Positions 1 to 10,448 of a stretch of 64,000 nucleotides of DNA are shown here, piece by piece. Position numbers and translations under genes: made by a program. The stretch comes from Pseudoalteromonas tunicata (lineage in GTDB: Bacteria; Pseudomonadota; Gammaproteobacteria; Enterobacterales; Alteromonadaceae), in contig NZ_CP011032.1 in NCBI RefSeq assembly GCF_002310815.1, forward strand, positions 412,001-476,000, in the 5' to 3' direction. A model generated the notes under the pieces. The model was given only the letters and a program-made list of their open reading frames with translations, ran no database searches and was not told the origin of the DNA. Every line of letters begins with the position of its first letter. The first letter of the stretch is position 1.

Positions 1-1271
1 TACACGCATCAGATATAGTCAACAGCGCTTCAATTGTTGAAGGGGTTGATGAACAACCTATAAAAAAAGTACAAGATATCAGAGAGTTGGTGCGTCAAGG
101 TCAACAAATTATGGTGCAAGTGGTCAAAGACCCTTTAGGTACTAAAGGCGCAAGATTGACGACTGAAATCACTATTCCTTCGCGTTACTTAGTGTTTATG
201 CCAGATGCGACTCATGTCGGTGTAAGTCAGCGTATTGAAACTGATGAAGAGCGCAGCCGTCTTAAAAAGATTGTTGCAGAATACAACGATGAAGAAGGTG
301 GCTTTATTGTTCGTACAGCCGCTGAAGGTGCGTGTGAAGTAGAATTAGCTCATGATGCTAAGTTTTTGAAAAAACTTTGGAAAAAAGTTATCGCAAAACG
401 TAAAGCAGCGCGTAAAGAAACCTTATTGCATGATGATCTCACGCTGGCATTTCGTACGTTGCGTGATTATGTTGGTGAAGATATGGAGCGCATTCGGGTT
501 GATTCAAAACTCGCATTTCAAGAGTTAAAAGCTTTCACTGAAGAGTTTGTGCCAGAGCTTACAGCAACACTTGAGTATTATCCTGGTGAACGTCCGATTT
601 TCGATTTATTTGATGTTGAAAATGAGGTGCAAAAAGCGTTGCATCGTAAGGTCGAGCTTAAATCTGGTGGGTATTTAATTATTGATCAAACCGAAGCAAT
701 GACCACAATTGATATCAATACTGGCGCTTTTGTTGGCCATCGTAATCTCGAAGAAACTATTTTTAATACCAATATTGAAGCAACACAGGCAATTGCTCGC
801 CAGCTTAGGTTACGCAATTTAGGTGGTATTATTATTATCGATTTTATCGATATGACGACCGCAGATCATAAGCGCAGAGTGCTACACTCGCTTGAAGTTG
901 CGCTACAAAAAGATCGCGCTAAAGCAAATATTAATGGTTTTTCAGCCCTTGGTTTGGTTGAAATGACTCGTAAACGCACCCGTGAAAGTTTAGGTCATAT
1001 TTTATGTGGTATTTGTCCTGTATGTGATGGGCGCGGCGCACTTAAAACAGTTGAAACGGTTTGCTACGAAATATTACGTGAAATTGTTCGTGTTAATCGT
1101 GCTTATGCCGCCGATAAATTTGTGGTTTATGCTTCACAGGCGGTGAGTGAAGCCTTACTTAATGATGAATACCATAACTTAGCAGAGTTGGAGTTATTCA
1201 TCGGTAAACCTATCAAAATACAAATCGAAAGTTTGTATAATCAAGAACAATTTGATGTGGTAATGATGTAG
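1..1271 (+). CDS. rng: Ribonuclease G, 5'-truncated by window edge
   Basis: RNase G is a cytoplasmic endoribonuclease of the RNase E/G family that matures the 16S rRNA 5' end and decays some mRNAs. The reading frame is already open at base 3, so the start lies outside the window. About 422 residues are visible against roughly 489 in E. coli, so the missing part is most of the S1 domain. Visible family signatures are the DPLGTKGARLTT stretch, FDLFDVENE, the DNase-I-like metal site around DQTEAMTTIDINTGAFVG and IIIIDFIDM, and the zinc-link cysteines in CGICPVCDGRG. The protein ends NQEQFDVVMM as in enterobacterial RNase G. Its TAG stop overlaps the GTG start of yhdP by one base, so the two are translationally coupled. 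Confidence 0.96.
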   Translation, partial: HASDIVNSASIVEGVDEQPIKKVQDIRELVRQGQQIMVQVVKDPLGTKGARLTTEITIPSRYLVFMPDATHVGVSQRIETDEERSRLKKIVAEYNDEEGGFIVRTAAEGACEVELAHDAKFLKKLWKKVIAKRKAARKETLLHDDLTLAFRTLRDYVGEDMERIRVDSKLAFQELKAFTEEFVPELTATLEYYPGERPIFDLFDVENEVQKALHRKVELKSGGYLIIDQTEAMTTIDINTGAFVGHRNLEETIFNTNIEATQAIARQLRLRNLGGIIIIDFIDMTTADHKRRVLHSLEVALQKDRAKANINGFSALGLVEMTRKRTRESLGHILCGICPVCDGRGALKTVETVCYEILREIVRVNRAYAADKFVVYASQAVSEALLNDEYHNLAELELFIGKPIKIQIESLYNQEQFDVVMM

Positions 1272-4200
1272 TGCAACACGTTTCGAAATGGTGTTTTTTT
1301 TGTTTGCGCAAAGTTTGGCAATTTACTGCAGTCACCCTAGTGTTACTGGCAGTCATTATTTCTGTCTTAAAATACAGTTTGCCCTATGCCAATCAATATA
1401 AAGCTGATTTTGAAGCGCTGATCGCTGAGCAGTTTGGTGTCGATTTATATATTGGAAGTATTAGTGCCACTTGGCAAAACAATGGGCCTGCATTAGTACT
1501 TAACAATATTTCTTTTCAGCCTAATGATTTAGCTCCTGTTGATTTACTGATTGCGCAAACTCGATTGCAGATTAATATTTGGCAATCGATGCTCGACCGA
1601 CAAATTCGTTCAAGTTATTTTGTGCTCGATGGTGTTACTGCGACCATCAAAACCGCGGAACTCTTTAAAAGCCAAGAACAAGACACGGCAAGCAGTACTG
1701 GGCAAATTGAGCTTATCGAAAGTCTTTTCTTGGGAAATATCGGTCACTTTGCTTTAGAAAATAGTACCTTAGAGCTTTATTTGGCTAATGGTCAGCGTCG
1801 AACAATTGTACTTGAAAAAGTCAGTTGGCAAAATTTAGATCAAAAACATCAAGGCCAAGGCCGTATCAGTTTACCGGGCATTGCGGAAAACTCACTCAAT
1901 GTCATTTTTAATTTATACGGCGAAGCGTTCTCAAGTGCGTTTGGCGAATTATACGTTGCTGGCAATAAGCTCAGTTTAGCGCCTTTATTGGCTGAAGTGA
2001 CGCCTTCGCACATTAAAGAACTTAAGTCAGATGTTAATTTTGAGCTGTGGGCGCGTATTGATGATAAGTCCGTTAAGTCATTACAAGTAGAGTGGTTACC
2101 AAGTAGTTTGCAATGGCAATACAATGATGCTGCGCAGCGTTTTTCAGTGGAATCTGGTAGTTTGCGTTGGCAACCCAAAGACAATGGCTGGCAATTGGCA
2201 ACCTCTTCATTAAAGCTCAGTGCAAATCAAAAAGAATGGCCTGATTTAGGTCTTGAAGTGAGTAAAAATAATGGCCAATTAGTTGGGCAGTTTGCTCATT
2301 TAAATCTCGCGATATTACGCCAATTTGCCCAGTTTGAACCGGGTGATACCCTACAAGAACTGATTGCGCGCCAGCCCACAGGCATGATTGAAGAGGGCTA
2401 CTTTAAATTTTCTGATAATGAAAATTGGCTGACGGTTATTAATGCTCAAAAAGTCGGCTGGAATAATATTGATGATCTACCCGGTATGCAGGACCTCGAT
2501 CTTAACTTTGTGATGCAGCCACAAAAAGGACGTTTATCGGTATCGGGCTCCGATAATTATATTTTAACGGGTAACCTTTTTTCGCAAGCGATTTCTTATC
2601 AGCAACTGAACTTTGATTTAGACATCATTAAGAAAAATGAACAATGGCAATTAAAAACTAATAATTTTTGGATGCATAATCAAGAGCTAAGCCTCGGCGC
2701 CGAAGGGATGTTAACGCTTGGTAAAAAAAACGCGATGAGTCTTTATTTAGAGGTCATTGGCCCGCCTGCATTATCAGCAAGGCAGTATTACCCGCGAGGT
2801 TATTTACCACAAGCGACCATTGATTATCTTAATGGTGCAATTAAAGGCGGTGAAATTACTCAAGCACAATTGCTTTGGTATGGCGCATTAAATGGTTTTC
2901 CTTATCAAGATCAAAGTGGCAAATTTGAAGTGCGAGCTCAAATTCAACAAGGTGAATTTCAATTTGAACCAAGTTGGCCAACGATCACTGATTTAGCTGC
3001 CGAACTGGTTTTTAGTGGTAATCGGATGGATATTTATAGCCAACAAGGTCAACTGGTTAATCTGCCGATAAAAGATAATGTATCGGTTAGCATTGATGAT
3101 TTGACTCATGCAGCCTTTTTAACAGTTGCAATTGATACCCAAGTTGAGGCGCAAAGATTAGCCCCATTTTTTGCTGCGACTCCCCTTGCTGATCCGCTCG
3201 AAAGTATTTTGCAGATAGTACAAGGCAAAGGTGAGGTAAAAGGGCAGGTCAATTTAACCGTAGGTTTAGATGAGCCTAATGTGATTGCCTCAGGCGCAAT
3301 TGATTTAAATAAAGCGAATATATATTTAACCCAACCCGGTTTGCCGCTTGAGCGTTTGCAAGGAATATTAAAGTTTGAAAATGAGTCAATCAGTCTTAAA
3401 AGTGCAAAAGCGTCTTGGCTAGGTTTACCTGTTGAATTTGACATTGTGGGCAAACAACAAAAAGCAGGATACCAAGTAAAAGTTGACTTAAATGCTAATT
3501 GGCCCGTAGAGCAGTTTATTGGTTTGGGTAATGGTTTGCTAAGTGGTTATTTAACTGAGCAATTACCATTAAAGGCTGATGTGGCGTTAAATTTTCCTGC
3601 TAAAGGATTTAGTTATCAAGCTGATGTTTATTCTGATCTTAGTGGGTTAGTTAGCTCGTTGCCTGAGCCATTTAATAAAACTGCGCAACAGAAATGGCAA
3701 TTAAAAGGGCAAGTACGTGGTGATGATATTTCTAATTTGATCACCATTGGTATTGATAATAAACTGTATTTTAATGGTATTTTAGCAAACGATACTGGCA
3801 CTCTGACTCATGCGCATATCATTGTTGGTGAGCATGATTTAGGTTTAAACCAAAAAGATTTTGATGTCAGTGTTGATCTTAAGCAAGCGAATTTAAATCA
3901 GTGGATCCCATTTATTGATCATTTGCTCCATGTTGGGGATGCTTCAATAGACTCAGGTTTACTTCCTCCTTTAGTCAAAGTGCAAGGCACAATCGATCAA
4001 GCCGATTTATCTGGCGTTTTATTTAATGAGCTTGATTTTAAACTCGATAATTTAGATCAGGCCGTCGAAATTAAATTAATGGGTAAAGAGCTGCGCTCAC
4101 AGGTCAGTATTCCTAAAGTACTGGCGCAACGACCTATTAATATTGATACTGATTATTTACGGATTAATTTACCAAGCGCTGCATCAGAGCCTGCCATTGC

Positions 4201-5083
4201 CAATGAAAACAGTGAATGGTTAAAAAATTTACCCGCTATTCGCTTTCAATGTGGCGATTGTCGGATTGATCAATATCAGTTAGATAAAGTGCAACTTAAT
4301 TTAGATCCTGCAACCGATGGCATTATGATCAGTGATTTAATTATTGATAAAGGTAAGCATAATTTAGTTGCTAAAGGCGCTTGGCAAGCAGGGCAAACCA
4401 AGTTGGCTGGTCAGTTTTCAAGTAGTGATATTGGTGAGTTGTTCGACGAGTATGACTTAACCTCTAGCATTAAAGATTCTAAAGCCCAAACCACGTTTAA
4501 TCTTGCATGGGTTGGCACCCCGTATGAGTTCGATGCCAAAAGTTTAACAGGGCAATTGCAACTTGATTTAGGGGAAGGGCATTTAACTGAGGTAAGTGAT
4601 GGCGGAGCGCGAGTATTTTCGTTATTAAGTCTTGATTCCTTGGTGCGTAAGCTCAAGCTCGACTTTAGAGATGTATTTGCTAAAGGCTTTTTTTACAATA
4701 GCTTAAAAGGCTCAATGCAAATTGAAAATGGCATTGCGACCACTAAAAATACCAAAATAGATGGTGTGCCTGCCGATATCAGTATTGCCGGTTATGCTAA
4801 TTTAACCACTAAAGAAATTAACTACAATCTTGCTGTTGCGCCTGAGGTAACCTCAAGTTTGCCGGTTTTGTTAGGGTGGCTAGCTGGCCCTGTCCCTGGC
4901 CTTGCAGCGCTTGCGATTGATAAGGTGATTCATTCTGCACGGGTTATTTCGGAAATTAATTTTAGAATTGATGGCACGATGGACAAGCCTGTGGTGACTG
5001 AGCTTGGTCGTAAAAGTCGTGAAGTTGAATTACCCCAAGAGTTAAAAATTCCAACACCTGAACCAAATAGCGAAATAAAATGA
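1271..5083 (+). CDS. yhdP: AsmA-like envelope protein YhdP
   Basis: This is a 1270-residue member of the YhdP/TIGR02099 (DUF3971) branch of the AsmA-like family, close to the 1266 residues of E. coli YhdP. Family members are inner-membrane-anchored, mostly periplasmic beta-rich bridge proteins implicated in moving phospholipid to the outer membrane. One N-terminal membrane segment is visible at about residues 13-36, followed by a very long soluble region and an AsmA-like C-terminal part (ALAIDKVIHSARVISEINFR). The start is GTG, overlapping the last base of the rng stop codon, and the end overlaps the next gene by four bases. The rng-yhdP-nit-tldD order is conserved in gammaproteobacteria and supports the call. 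Confidence 0.92.
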   Translation: MQHVSKWCFFCLRKVWQFTAVTLVLLAVIISVLKYSLPYANQYKADFEALIAEQFGVDLYIGSISATWQNNGPALVLNNISFQPNDLAPVDLLIAQTRLQINIWQSMLDRQIRSSYFVLDGVTATIKTAELFKSQEQDTASSTGQIELIESLFLGNIGHFALENSTLELYLANGQRRTIVLEKVSWQNLDQKHQGQGRISLPGIAENSLNVIFNLYGEAFSSAFGELYVAGNKLSLAPLLAEVTPSHIKELKSDVNFELWARIDDKSVKSLQVEWLPSSLQWQYNDAAQRFSVESGSLRWQPKDNGWQLATSSLKLSANQKEWPDLGLEVSKNNGQLVGQFAHLNLAILRQFAQFEPGDTLQELIARQPTGMIEEGYFKFSDNENWLTVINAQKVGWNNIDDLPGMQDLDLNFVMQPQKGRLSVSGSDNYILTGNLFSQAISYQQLNFDLDIIKKNEQWQLKTNNFWMHNQELSLGAEGMLTLGKKNAMSLYLEVIGPPALSARQYYPRGYLPQATIDYLNGAIKGGEITQAQLLWYGALNGFPYQDQSGKFEVRAQIQQGEFQFEPSWPTITDLAAELVFSGNRMDIYSQQGQLVNLPIKDNVSVSIDDLTHAAFLTVAIDTQVEAQRLAPFFAATPLADPLESILQIVQGKGEVKGQVNLTVGLDEPNVIASGAIDLNKANIYLTQPGLPLERLQGILKFENESISLKSAKASWLGLPVEFDIVGKQQKAGYQVKVDLNANWPVEQFIGLGNGLLSGYLTEQLPLKADVALNFPAKGFSYQADVYSDLSGLVSSLPEPFNKTAQQKWQLKGQVRGDDISNLITIGIDNKLYFNGILANDTGTLTHAHIIVGEHDLGLNQKDFDVSVDLKQANLNQWIPFIDHLLHVGDASIDSGLLPPLVKVQGTIDQADLSGVLFNELDFKLDNLDQAVEIKLMGKELRSQVSIPKVLAQRPINIDTDYLRINLPSAASEPAIANENSEWLKNLPAIRFQCGDCRIDQYQLDKVQLNLDPATDGIMISDLIIDKGKHNLVAKGAWQAGQTKLAGQFSSSDIGELFDEYDLTSSIKDSKAQTTFNLAWVGTPYEFDAKSLTGQLQLDLGEGHLTEVSDGGARVFSLLSLDSLVRKLKLDFRDVFAKGFFYNSLKGSMQIENGIATTKNTKIDGVPADISIAGYANLTTKEINYNLAVAPEVTSSLPVLLGWLAGPVPGLAALAIDKVIHSARVISEINFRIDGTMDKPVVTELGRKSREVELPQELKIPTPEPNSEIK

Positions 5084-5904
5084 TAGTTTGTTTACAAATG
5101 TGTTCTGGCCCTGATGTTGTTCAAAATCTTCAGAACTTAAAAAAAGCCTGTGAAGATTTGCCAGCAACGCGCCCTTTATTATTATGTTTACCTGAAAGTT
5201 TTGTCTGTTTTGCAGGTGCGCCCGATGCCAATTTAAAGTTGGCGCACAGTGAGCAAATCGATGCGGTATTAGATGAACTTGCGGCATTGTCTATAAAGTA
5301 TGATATTTGGCTCGCTGCGGGGACATTACCGCTTAAAGCGAATGATAATAAACATTACGCTGCGTCGTTACTCTTTAATGCTCAGGGTGAAATTGTTGCG
5401 CAGTACAATAAAATGCATTTATTTGATGTACTGGTTGCAGATCAAACAGGCTGCTATCAAGAATCCACTTATACCCAAGCGGGTGAGCAGGTTTGTGTGG
5501 TGGATTCGCCTTTTGGCAAGCTTGGTTTATCTGTGTGTTATGACATTCGTTTTGCTGCTTTATATAGTAAAATGCGCCAGTTAGGTGCTGAGATAATATT
5601 GGTGCCTAGTGCTTTTACCCAAGTAACTGGCGCGGCACATTGGCATGCTTTATTAAAAGCGCGTGCAATTGAGCAGCAATGTTATGTGGTTGCTGCAGCT
5701 CAGGTGGGCGATCATGGTAATAATCGTCATACTTATGGGCATAGTCTAATTGTATCTCCTTGGGGAGAAGTATTAGCAGAACAAAAAACACAATGCGGTT
5801 TGATTTCCTATCAAGCTGACTTGGCATTGGTTGCGCAAATTAGAGCAAAAATGCCTATAATTTCACACACTAAGTTTACATGTGAGTTAAAAAATGAATT
5901 CTGA
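5080..5904 (+). CDS. Carbon-nitrogen hydrolase (nitrilase superfamily)
   Basis: A 274-residue single-domain enzyme of the Nit branch, whose members act as omega-amidases or deaminated-glutathione amidases. The catalytic triad is visible: Glu39 in LPESF, Lys111 in [10 protein letters not shown] and Cys153 in [10 protein letters not shown]. The ATG overlaps the yhdP stop by four bases, and its end overlaps tldD by 11 bases, so it sits inside a tightly coupled operon. The exact substrate cannot be read from the sequence. A repair amidase acting on deaminated glutathione is the most likely role by family. Confidence 0.88.
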   Translation: MIVCLQMCSGPDVVQNLQNLKKACEDLPATRPLLLCLPESFVCFAGAPDANLKLAHSEQIDAVLDELAALSIKYDIWLAAGTLPLKANDNKHYAASLLFNAQGEIVAQYNKMHLFDVLVADQTGCYQESTYTQAGEQVCVVDSPFGKLGLSVCYDIRFAALYSKMRQLGAEIILVPSAFTQVTGAAHWHALLKARAIEQQCYVVAAAQVGDHGNNRHTYGHSLIVSPWGEVLAEQKTQCGLISYQADLALVAQIRAKMPIISHTKFTCELKNEF

Positions 5905-7336
5905 AGTCGAAAGTAACTTGTTAAAAAATAGTTCGTTATGCCGTGAAGATCTGGAAAAGACTTTAGCGTTTATTCATCAACACAATATTGATTATGCTGA
6001 TTTGTATTTTCAATCTAGCTACCATGAATCTTGGATGTTAGAAGATGGTTTAGTTAAAGAAGGCTCTTATAATATTGAGCGTGGCGTAGGTGTACGTGCG
6101 GTGAGTGGTGATAAAACGGGCTTTTCGTATTCTGACGCCATCACTTTAGAAGCATTAAATCAGGCCGCAAGCGCAGCGCGTAGTATTGCAAAAGCTGGCG
6201 AAAACAAAACAGTGCAAATTTTTTCAGAAATTGCCCATCCAATTCAGTTTGCCGCAGCTCAACCGATTTCAAGCATGAGTGACGATAAAAAAGTTGAATT
6301 ATTACGTGAAATCGAAAACTACATCAGACAGTTAGCGCCAGAAGCAAATCAAGTTGTTACCTCATTATCTGCGGTGTATGAAGAGATTTTAGTCGCTGCC
6401 AGTGATGGTACGTTTGCCACCGATCGTCGCCCATTAATTCGTTTAAATTGTTCGGTATTATTAGAAAAAAATGGTCGTCGTGAGCGCGGTGGAGCCGGTG
6501 GTGGTGCACGTTTAGATTATGGCTATTTTTATGAATTAGTGGATGGTAAACCACGTTGGATGGGTTATGCCGAAGATGCAATTCATCAAGCTCAAATTAA
6601 TTTAGAAGCTATTGATGCGCCAGCAGGCGCAATGCCAGTGGTATTAGGCGGTGGTTGGCCTGGTGTATTATTACACGAAGCGGTTGGTCATGGTTTAGAA
6701 GGTGATTTTAACCGTAAAGGGGCATCGGCATTTAGTGGTCGTATTGGTGAGCAAGTTGCTTCAAGCCTCTGTACTGTGGTTGATGATGGTACACTCGCTA
6801 ATCGCCGTGGTTCACTCAATATTGATGATGAAGGTACACCTGCAGGATATAATGTACTGATCGAAAATGGGATTTTAAAAGGCTATATTCAAGATAAACT
6901 TAATGCTCGTTTAATGGGGGTTGCGCCAACGGGTAATGGCCGCCGCGAATCGTATGCTCATTTACCAATGCCTCGCATGACAAATACCTACATGTTAGCG
7001 GGTGAAAGCAGCCAAGAAGATATTATCGCCAGTGTCAAAAAAGGCATTTTTGCAGCGAACTTTGGTGGTGGGCAAGTTGATATCACTTCTGGTAAGTTTG
7101 TATTTTCGGCGTCTGAAGCTTATTTAATTGAAAATGGCAAAGTAACGCGCCCAATTAAGGGCGCGACTTTAATTGGTAATGGCCCTGAAGTGATGCAAAA
7201 AATATCTATGGTCGGTAATGACTTATCACTCGATAAAGGTGTGGGTGTTTGCGGTAAAGATGGTCAAAGTGTACCTGTTGGTGTTGGTCAACCAAGTTTA
7301 AGAATTGACGAATTAACCGTCGGTGGTACAGCTTAA
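5894..7336 (+). CDS. tldD: Metalloprotease subunit TldD
   Basis: TldD pairs with TldE (PmbA) to form a zinc metalloprotease that degrades unfolded peptides and processes microcin B17 and the CcdA antitoxin in E. coli. This protein has 480 residues against 481 in E. coli. The zinc-binding, catalytic HExxxH motif is intact (His261, Glu262, His266 in [11 protein letters not shown]). The gene begins 11 bases inside the upstream amidase gene. No tldE/pmbA is present in this window, so the partner must be encoded elsewhere. A hairpin with a T-run follows the stop. Confidence 0.96.
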   Translation: MNSEVESNLLKNSSLCREDLEKTLAFIHQHNIDYADLYFQSSYHESWMLEDGLVKEGSYNIERGVGVRAVSGDKTGFSYSDAITLEALNQAASAARSIAKAGENKTVQIFSEIAHPIQFAAAQPISSMSDDKKVELLREIENYIRQLAPEANQVVTSLSAVYEEILVAASDGTFATDRRPLIRLNCSVLLEKNGRRERGGAGGGARLDYGYFYELVDGKPRWMGYAEDAIHQAQINLEAIDAPAGAMPVVLGGGWPGVLLHEAVGHGLEGDFNRKGASAFSGRIGEQVASSLCTVVDDGTLANRRGSLNIDDEGTPAGYNVLIENGILKGYIQDKLNARLMGVAPTGNGRRESYAHLPMPRMTNTYMLAGESSQEDIIASVKKGIFAANFGGGQVDITSGKFVFSASEAYLIENGKVTRPIKGATLIGNGPEVMQKISMVGNDLSLDKGVGVCGKDGQSVPVGVGQPSLRIDELTVGGTA

Positions 7337-7367
7337 TCTAGCCGAAGAATTCACTCGTTTCACTGCT

Positions 7368-7394
7368 AAATGGCTACCTTTGGTGGCCATTTTT
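7368..7394 (+). terminator. Rho-independent terminator after tldD
   Basis: An inverted repeat (AAATGGCTACC / GGTGGCCATTT, one G-T pair, loop TTT) runs into a T-run about 30 bases after the tldD stop. It closes the rng-yhdP-nit-tldD operon. Confidence 0.75.
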
Positions 7395-7461
7395 GTTAAA
7401 AAAACATTACTGTTTGTGTCTTATTTGGTAACATTTGTTTTTTTCTTTAAGCGTAATAGTA

Positions 7462-7908
7462 ATGTTATCAAGTAGTCGCAATATTTTTTTGCTTTTCAGT
7501 TTGTTGATTTTTGTTGGCTGCACCGCGGTACCGAATCAAAAAGCCGAAATAAAACAAGCTAACGCATCGAAAAAACAAAAATCGAATTTAGCTAAGACTC
7601 AAACAGCTGATAAGCAAATTTATCAAATAAAACCGAGTAATTTAGTGGTGATCAAAAGTGTGCAATCGGCCCAAGAATTAGGTGCAATTAAGTTAGGATT
7701 TATCACAAGTAAACGGTGTATTAGTACTTCACATCAGCTCAGTTGGATCGAAAAAAAAGTATTATTTGATTTAAAAAAGAAAGCTTTTGATTTGGGCGCC
7801 AATGCCTTGGTGGTTGATTACTGCCATAAAACAATACAATCTGACTGTGCTCAAATGTATCGCTGTGAGGCAATTGCGTTTAGTGCCAGTATTGTGAAAC
7901 AACTTTAA
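7462..7908 (+). CDS. RcsF-like outer-membrane lipoprotein
   Basis: I place the start at ATG 7462 (148 residues) because it gives a clean lipoprotein signal: a short basic N-terminus, a hydrophobic run and a lipobox-like FVGC. A TTG 27 bases upstream keeps the frame but only adds a second hydrophobic piece. The mature protein has a low-complexity Lys/Gln/Ala linker, then a domain with four cysteines spaced as in RcsF (SKRC, VDYC, SDCAQ, YRCEA) around a helix like LKKKAFDLGANALVV. RcsF is the outer-membrane stress sensor of the Rcs phosphorelay, and its four cysteines form two nonconsecutive disulfides. I assign it to this fold on cysteine pattern and residue similarity. Whether an Rcs relay exists here is unknown. 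Confidence 0.62.
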   Translation: MLSSSRNIFLLFSLLIFVGCTAVPNQKAEIKQANASKKQKSNLAKTQTADKQIYQIKPSNLVVIKSVQSAQELGAIKLGFITSKRCISTSHQLSWIEKKVLFDLKKKAFDLGANALVVDYCHKTIQSDCAQMYRCEAIAFSASIVKQL

Positions 7909-7931
7909 TGCGGTAACTTTTGGTGTGATAG

Positions 7932-7954
7932 TAAAAAAGCCGCTAATGCGGCTT
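7932..7954 (-). terminator. Rho-independent terminator after ahpF
   Basis: The inverted repeat AAGCCGC / GCGGCTT with loop TAAT has an A-run on its left. On the minus strand it is therefore a GC-rich hairpin followed by a T-run, about 35 bases past the ahpF stop. Confidence 0.75.
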
Positions 7955-7986
7955 GGTAAACTCAACGTGACTGGGTGTATTAAGTA

Positions 7987-9552
7987 TCACGCTGCGAATT
8001 CGGTTTGTGCTTGATCGTGGCGTATTAAATAATCAAACGCGCCTAAACTTGCGGTCGCGCCACTTCCAATAGCAATAATGATTTGCTTATAAGGTGTATT
8101 GGTGACATCACCTGCGGCAAATACACCGGCAATTGATGTTGCGCCATGGCTGTTGGTGATAATCTCACCTCGCTGTGAAAGCTCGACTGTACCTTTGAGC
8201 CAATCTGTATTGGGTAATAAGCCAATTTGCACAAAAATACCTGCTAGCGCCAAATGATGTTCCTCATTGTTGGCATGATCACGGTAGTTGAGTCCAATCA
8301 CTTTATTGCCATCACCGACCACTTCAGTGGTCTGTGCTTGGGTAATAATAGTAATATTGCCCATGCTGCGCGCTTTTTTAATTAATACGGCATCAGCACG
8401 TAAGCTTTGTGCAAATTCTAATACTGTAACGTGCTCAACAATATTGGCTAAGTCGATTGCAGCTTCTATTCCAGAGTTACCACCACCGATAACCGCTACT
8501 TTTTTGTTTTTGAATAATGGACCATCACAATGCGGGCAATACGCAACACCTTTACCACGATATTGTTGCTCACCTGGCACGTTCATTTCACGCCATCTAG
8601 CACCTGTCGCTAAAATCACCGATTTTGCTTGTAATTGTGCACCGCTTTCTAATTCAATCGCAAAGCCATTTTCAGTATTCAACTGTTTGGCTTTTTGTGC
8701 AGTGATTAAATCCACATCATATTCTTTGACGTGTTCCTCAAGCTGGGCAACTAATTGTGGGCCCTGAGTTGATTTAACCGATAAAAAGTTCTCAATACCA
8801 AGAGTATCACTCACTTGCCCGCCAAAGCGTTCGGCAACTAAGCCAGTTCGTAAACCTTTTCGCGCCGCATAAACAGCCGCCGCTGCACCTGCTGGGCCAC
8901 CACCCACAATGAGTACATCGTATTGTTCTTTTTCATTGAGCTGCTTGGCTACTTTACCCGCATGATTTTTATCGAGTTTAGCTAAAATATCGGCAAGACT
9001 AATTGCGCCATGACTAAAGGGTTGCCCATTTAAATAAACAGCTGGTACAGACAAAATATTACGTTGTTGCACTTCGTTTTGAAATAAAGCGCCATCAATC
9101 ATAGTGGTTTTAATTGCCGGGTTTATTGCCGCCATTAAATTGAGTGCTTGCACAACCGCTGGACAGGTTTGGCAACTCAAAGAAATATAAATTTCGAAAT
9201 TAAGAGGCGCTGTTAAAGTACTAATTTGCTCAATTTCTTCGGCAGATGCTTTTGTTGCATGGCCGCCGGTATGTAATAACGCCAGTATTAAACTGGTAAA
9301 TTCATGGCCCATCGGGACACCAGCAAAATTAATCTCGCTTTGTTCACCAAGCACGCTCAACTGCGGTGCGCGAATTGCTGTGTTTTGAGTGGTACTTACA
9401 CTTACAAGTGAGTTTAGCTCAGATAATTCATTTGCAAGTGATTGTAATTCAATTGATTTTTTACTCTCGTCAAGATTGATAACCAATTGAATAGGTTTTG
9501 TGATGTTGTTTAAATGGGCTTGTAACTGCGTTTTGATTTTTGCGTCTAACAT
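7987..9552 (-). CDS. ahpF: Alkyl hydroperoxide reductase subunit F
   Basis: AhpF is the NAD(P)H-dependent flavoprotein that re-reduces AhpC. All expected parts are visible in 521 residues: an N-terminal thioredoxin-like domain with a CxxC (Cys127, Cys130), an FAD-binding GGGPAG at about 217-222, the thioredoxin-reductase-type CPHC (Cys339, Cys342), a second nucleotide-binding GGGNSG, and a C-terminal FAD motif GVFAAGDV. The start has an AAGG ribosome-binding site. It lies 67 bases downstream of ahpC on the same strand, so the two form an ahpCF operon. Confidence 0.96.
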   Translation of the reverse strand: MLDAKIKTQLQAHLNNITKPIQLVINLDESKKSIELQSLANELSELNSLVSVSTTQNTAIRAPQLSVLGEQSEINFAGVPMGHEFTSLILALLHTGGHATKASAEEIEQISTLTAPLNFEIYISLSCQTCPAVVQALNLMAAINPAIKTTMIDGALFQNEVQQRNILSVPAVYLNGQPFSHGAISLADILAKLDKNHAGKVAKQLNEKEQYDVLIVGGGPAGAAAAVYAARKGLRTGLVAERFGGQVSDTLGIENFLSVKSTQGPQLVAQLEEHVKEYDVDLITAQKAKQLNTENGFAIELESGAQLQAKSVILATGARWREMNVPGEQQYRGKGVAYCPHCDGPLFKNKKVAVIGGGNSGIEAAIDLANIVEHVTVLEFAQSLRADAVLIKKARSMGNITIITQAQTTEVVGDGNKVIGLNYRDHANNEEHHLALAGIFVQIGLLPNTDWLKGTVELSQRGEIITNSHGATSIAGVFAAGDVTNTPYKQIIIAIGSGATASLGAFDYLIRHDQAQTEFAA

Positions 9553-9619
9553 GGTGATTACCTTCTTCAGAGAGTGGGCAGTTGAGCAAACTTAACTGCC
9601 GATTGTTTTGTATTACGAC

Positions 9620-10189
9620 TTAGATTTTGCCGACTAAGTCTAATGAAGGTGCTAATGTTTCTTCACCTGGCTGCCATGCTGCAGGACATACTTCACCATC
9701 GTGGCTTGCAACGTATTGTGCAGCTTGAATTTTGCGAAGTAATTCAGTTGCAGAGCGGCCAATTCCTAAATCGTGCGTTTCAACAATTTTAATTTCTCCT
9801 TCAGGGTTCATTACAAATGTACCGCGAAGCGCTAAACCATCTTCTTCAATCATCACGCCGAAGTTACGAGTGATAGTACCTGTTGGGTCACCAATCATTG
9901 GGAATTGAACTTTACCAATGGTATCTGAGCTGTCGTGCCATGCTTTGTGTGCAAAGTGGGTATCAGTTGATACTGAGTAAATTTCAACACCGAGTTCTTG
10001 GAATTTTGCGTAGTTGTCAGCTAAATCACCTAATTCGGTTGGGCAAACAAACGTAAAATCAGCTGGGTAGAAAAATACCACAGACCATTTACCTAGAAGG
10101 TCTTGCTCTGTTAGCGCTTTAAAATCACCATTGTGGTATGCGGTTGCTTTAAATGTTTTTAATTTAGTATTGATTAAAGTTGTGTTCAT
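9620..10189 (-). CDS. ahpC: Alkyl hydroperoxide reductase subunit C (peroxiredoxin)
   Basis: AhpC is a typical 2-Cys peroxiredoxin that reduces hydrogen peroxide, organic peroxides and peroxynitrite in the cytoplasm. The 189-residue protein has the peroxidatic cysteine Cys49 in FTFVCPTE and the resolving cysteine Cys168 in GEVCPAAW, at AhpC-type positions. AGGAT lies at good spacing before the ATG. In many gammaproteobacteria this operon is OxyR-controlled. The 259-base upstream region is large enough for such a site, but I could not identify a convincing OxyR motif by eye. Confidence 0.96.
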   Translation of the reverse strand: MNTTLINTKLKTFKATAYHNGDFKALTEQDLLGKWSVVFFYPADFTFVCPTELGDLADNYAKFQELGVEIYSVSTDTHFAHKAWHDSSDTIGKVQFPMIGDPTGTITRNFGVMIEEDGLALRGTFVMNPEGEIKIVETHDLGIGRSATELLRKIQAAQYVASHDGEVCPAAWQPGEETLAPSLDLVGKI

Positions 10190-10448
10190 TTTTTATATCC
10201 TTTGGCTTGGTTGGAAATGTATTGCAGCTGTTTTGCTGCTGTGAACACAGAATATGAGAAATAGAGCATTCCGTAAAATGGGTTAAACTGATTGAAGTAA
10301 TTTAAAAAACAGATTGGTATTGGAATGTTATCTTCTTTTTAGCTAAAAAATACGAGATATTTCTGATTAACAGACTATTATTTAAACATTGGCATAATTA
10401 TTGAAGATGTATTTTGTCTGACAAAAAATTGGCCTATATGGAGGCACC

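Noticed and set aside
8288..8767. 159-residue plus-strand ORF inside ahpF
   Set aside because: Antisense to ahpF, with odd composition and no family match.
10190..10448. OxyR-binding site between ahpC and the 137-residue gene
   Set aside because: I looked for the spaced ATAG/CTAT pattern and found only weak partial matches.
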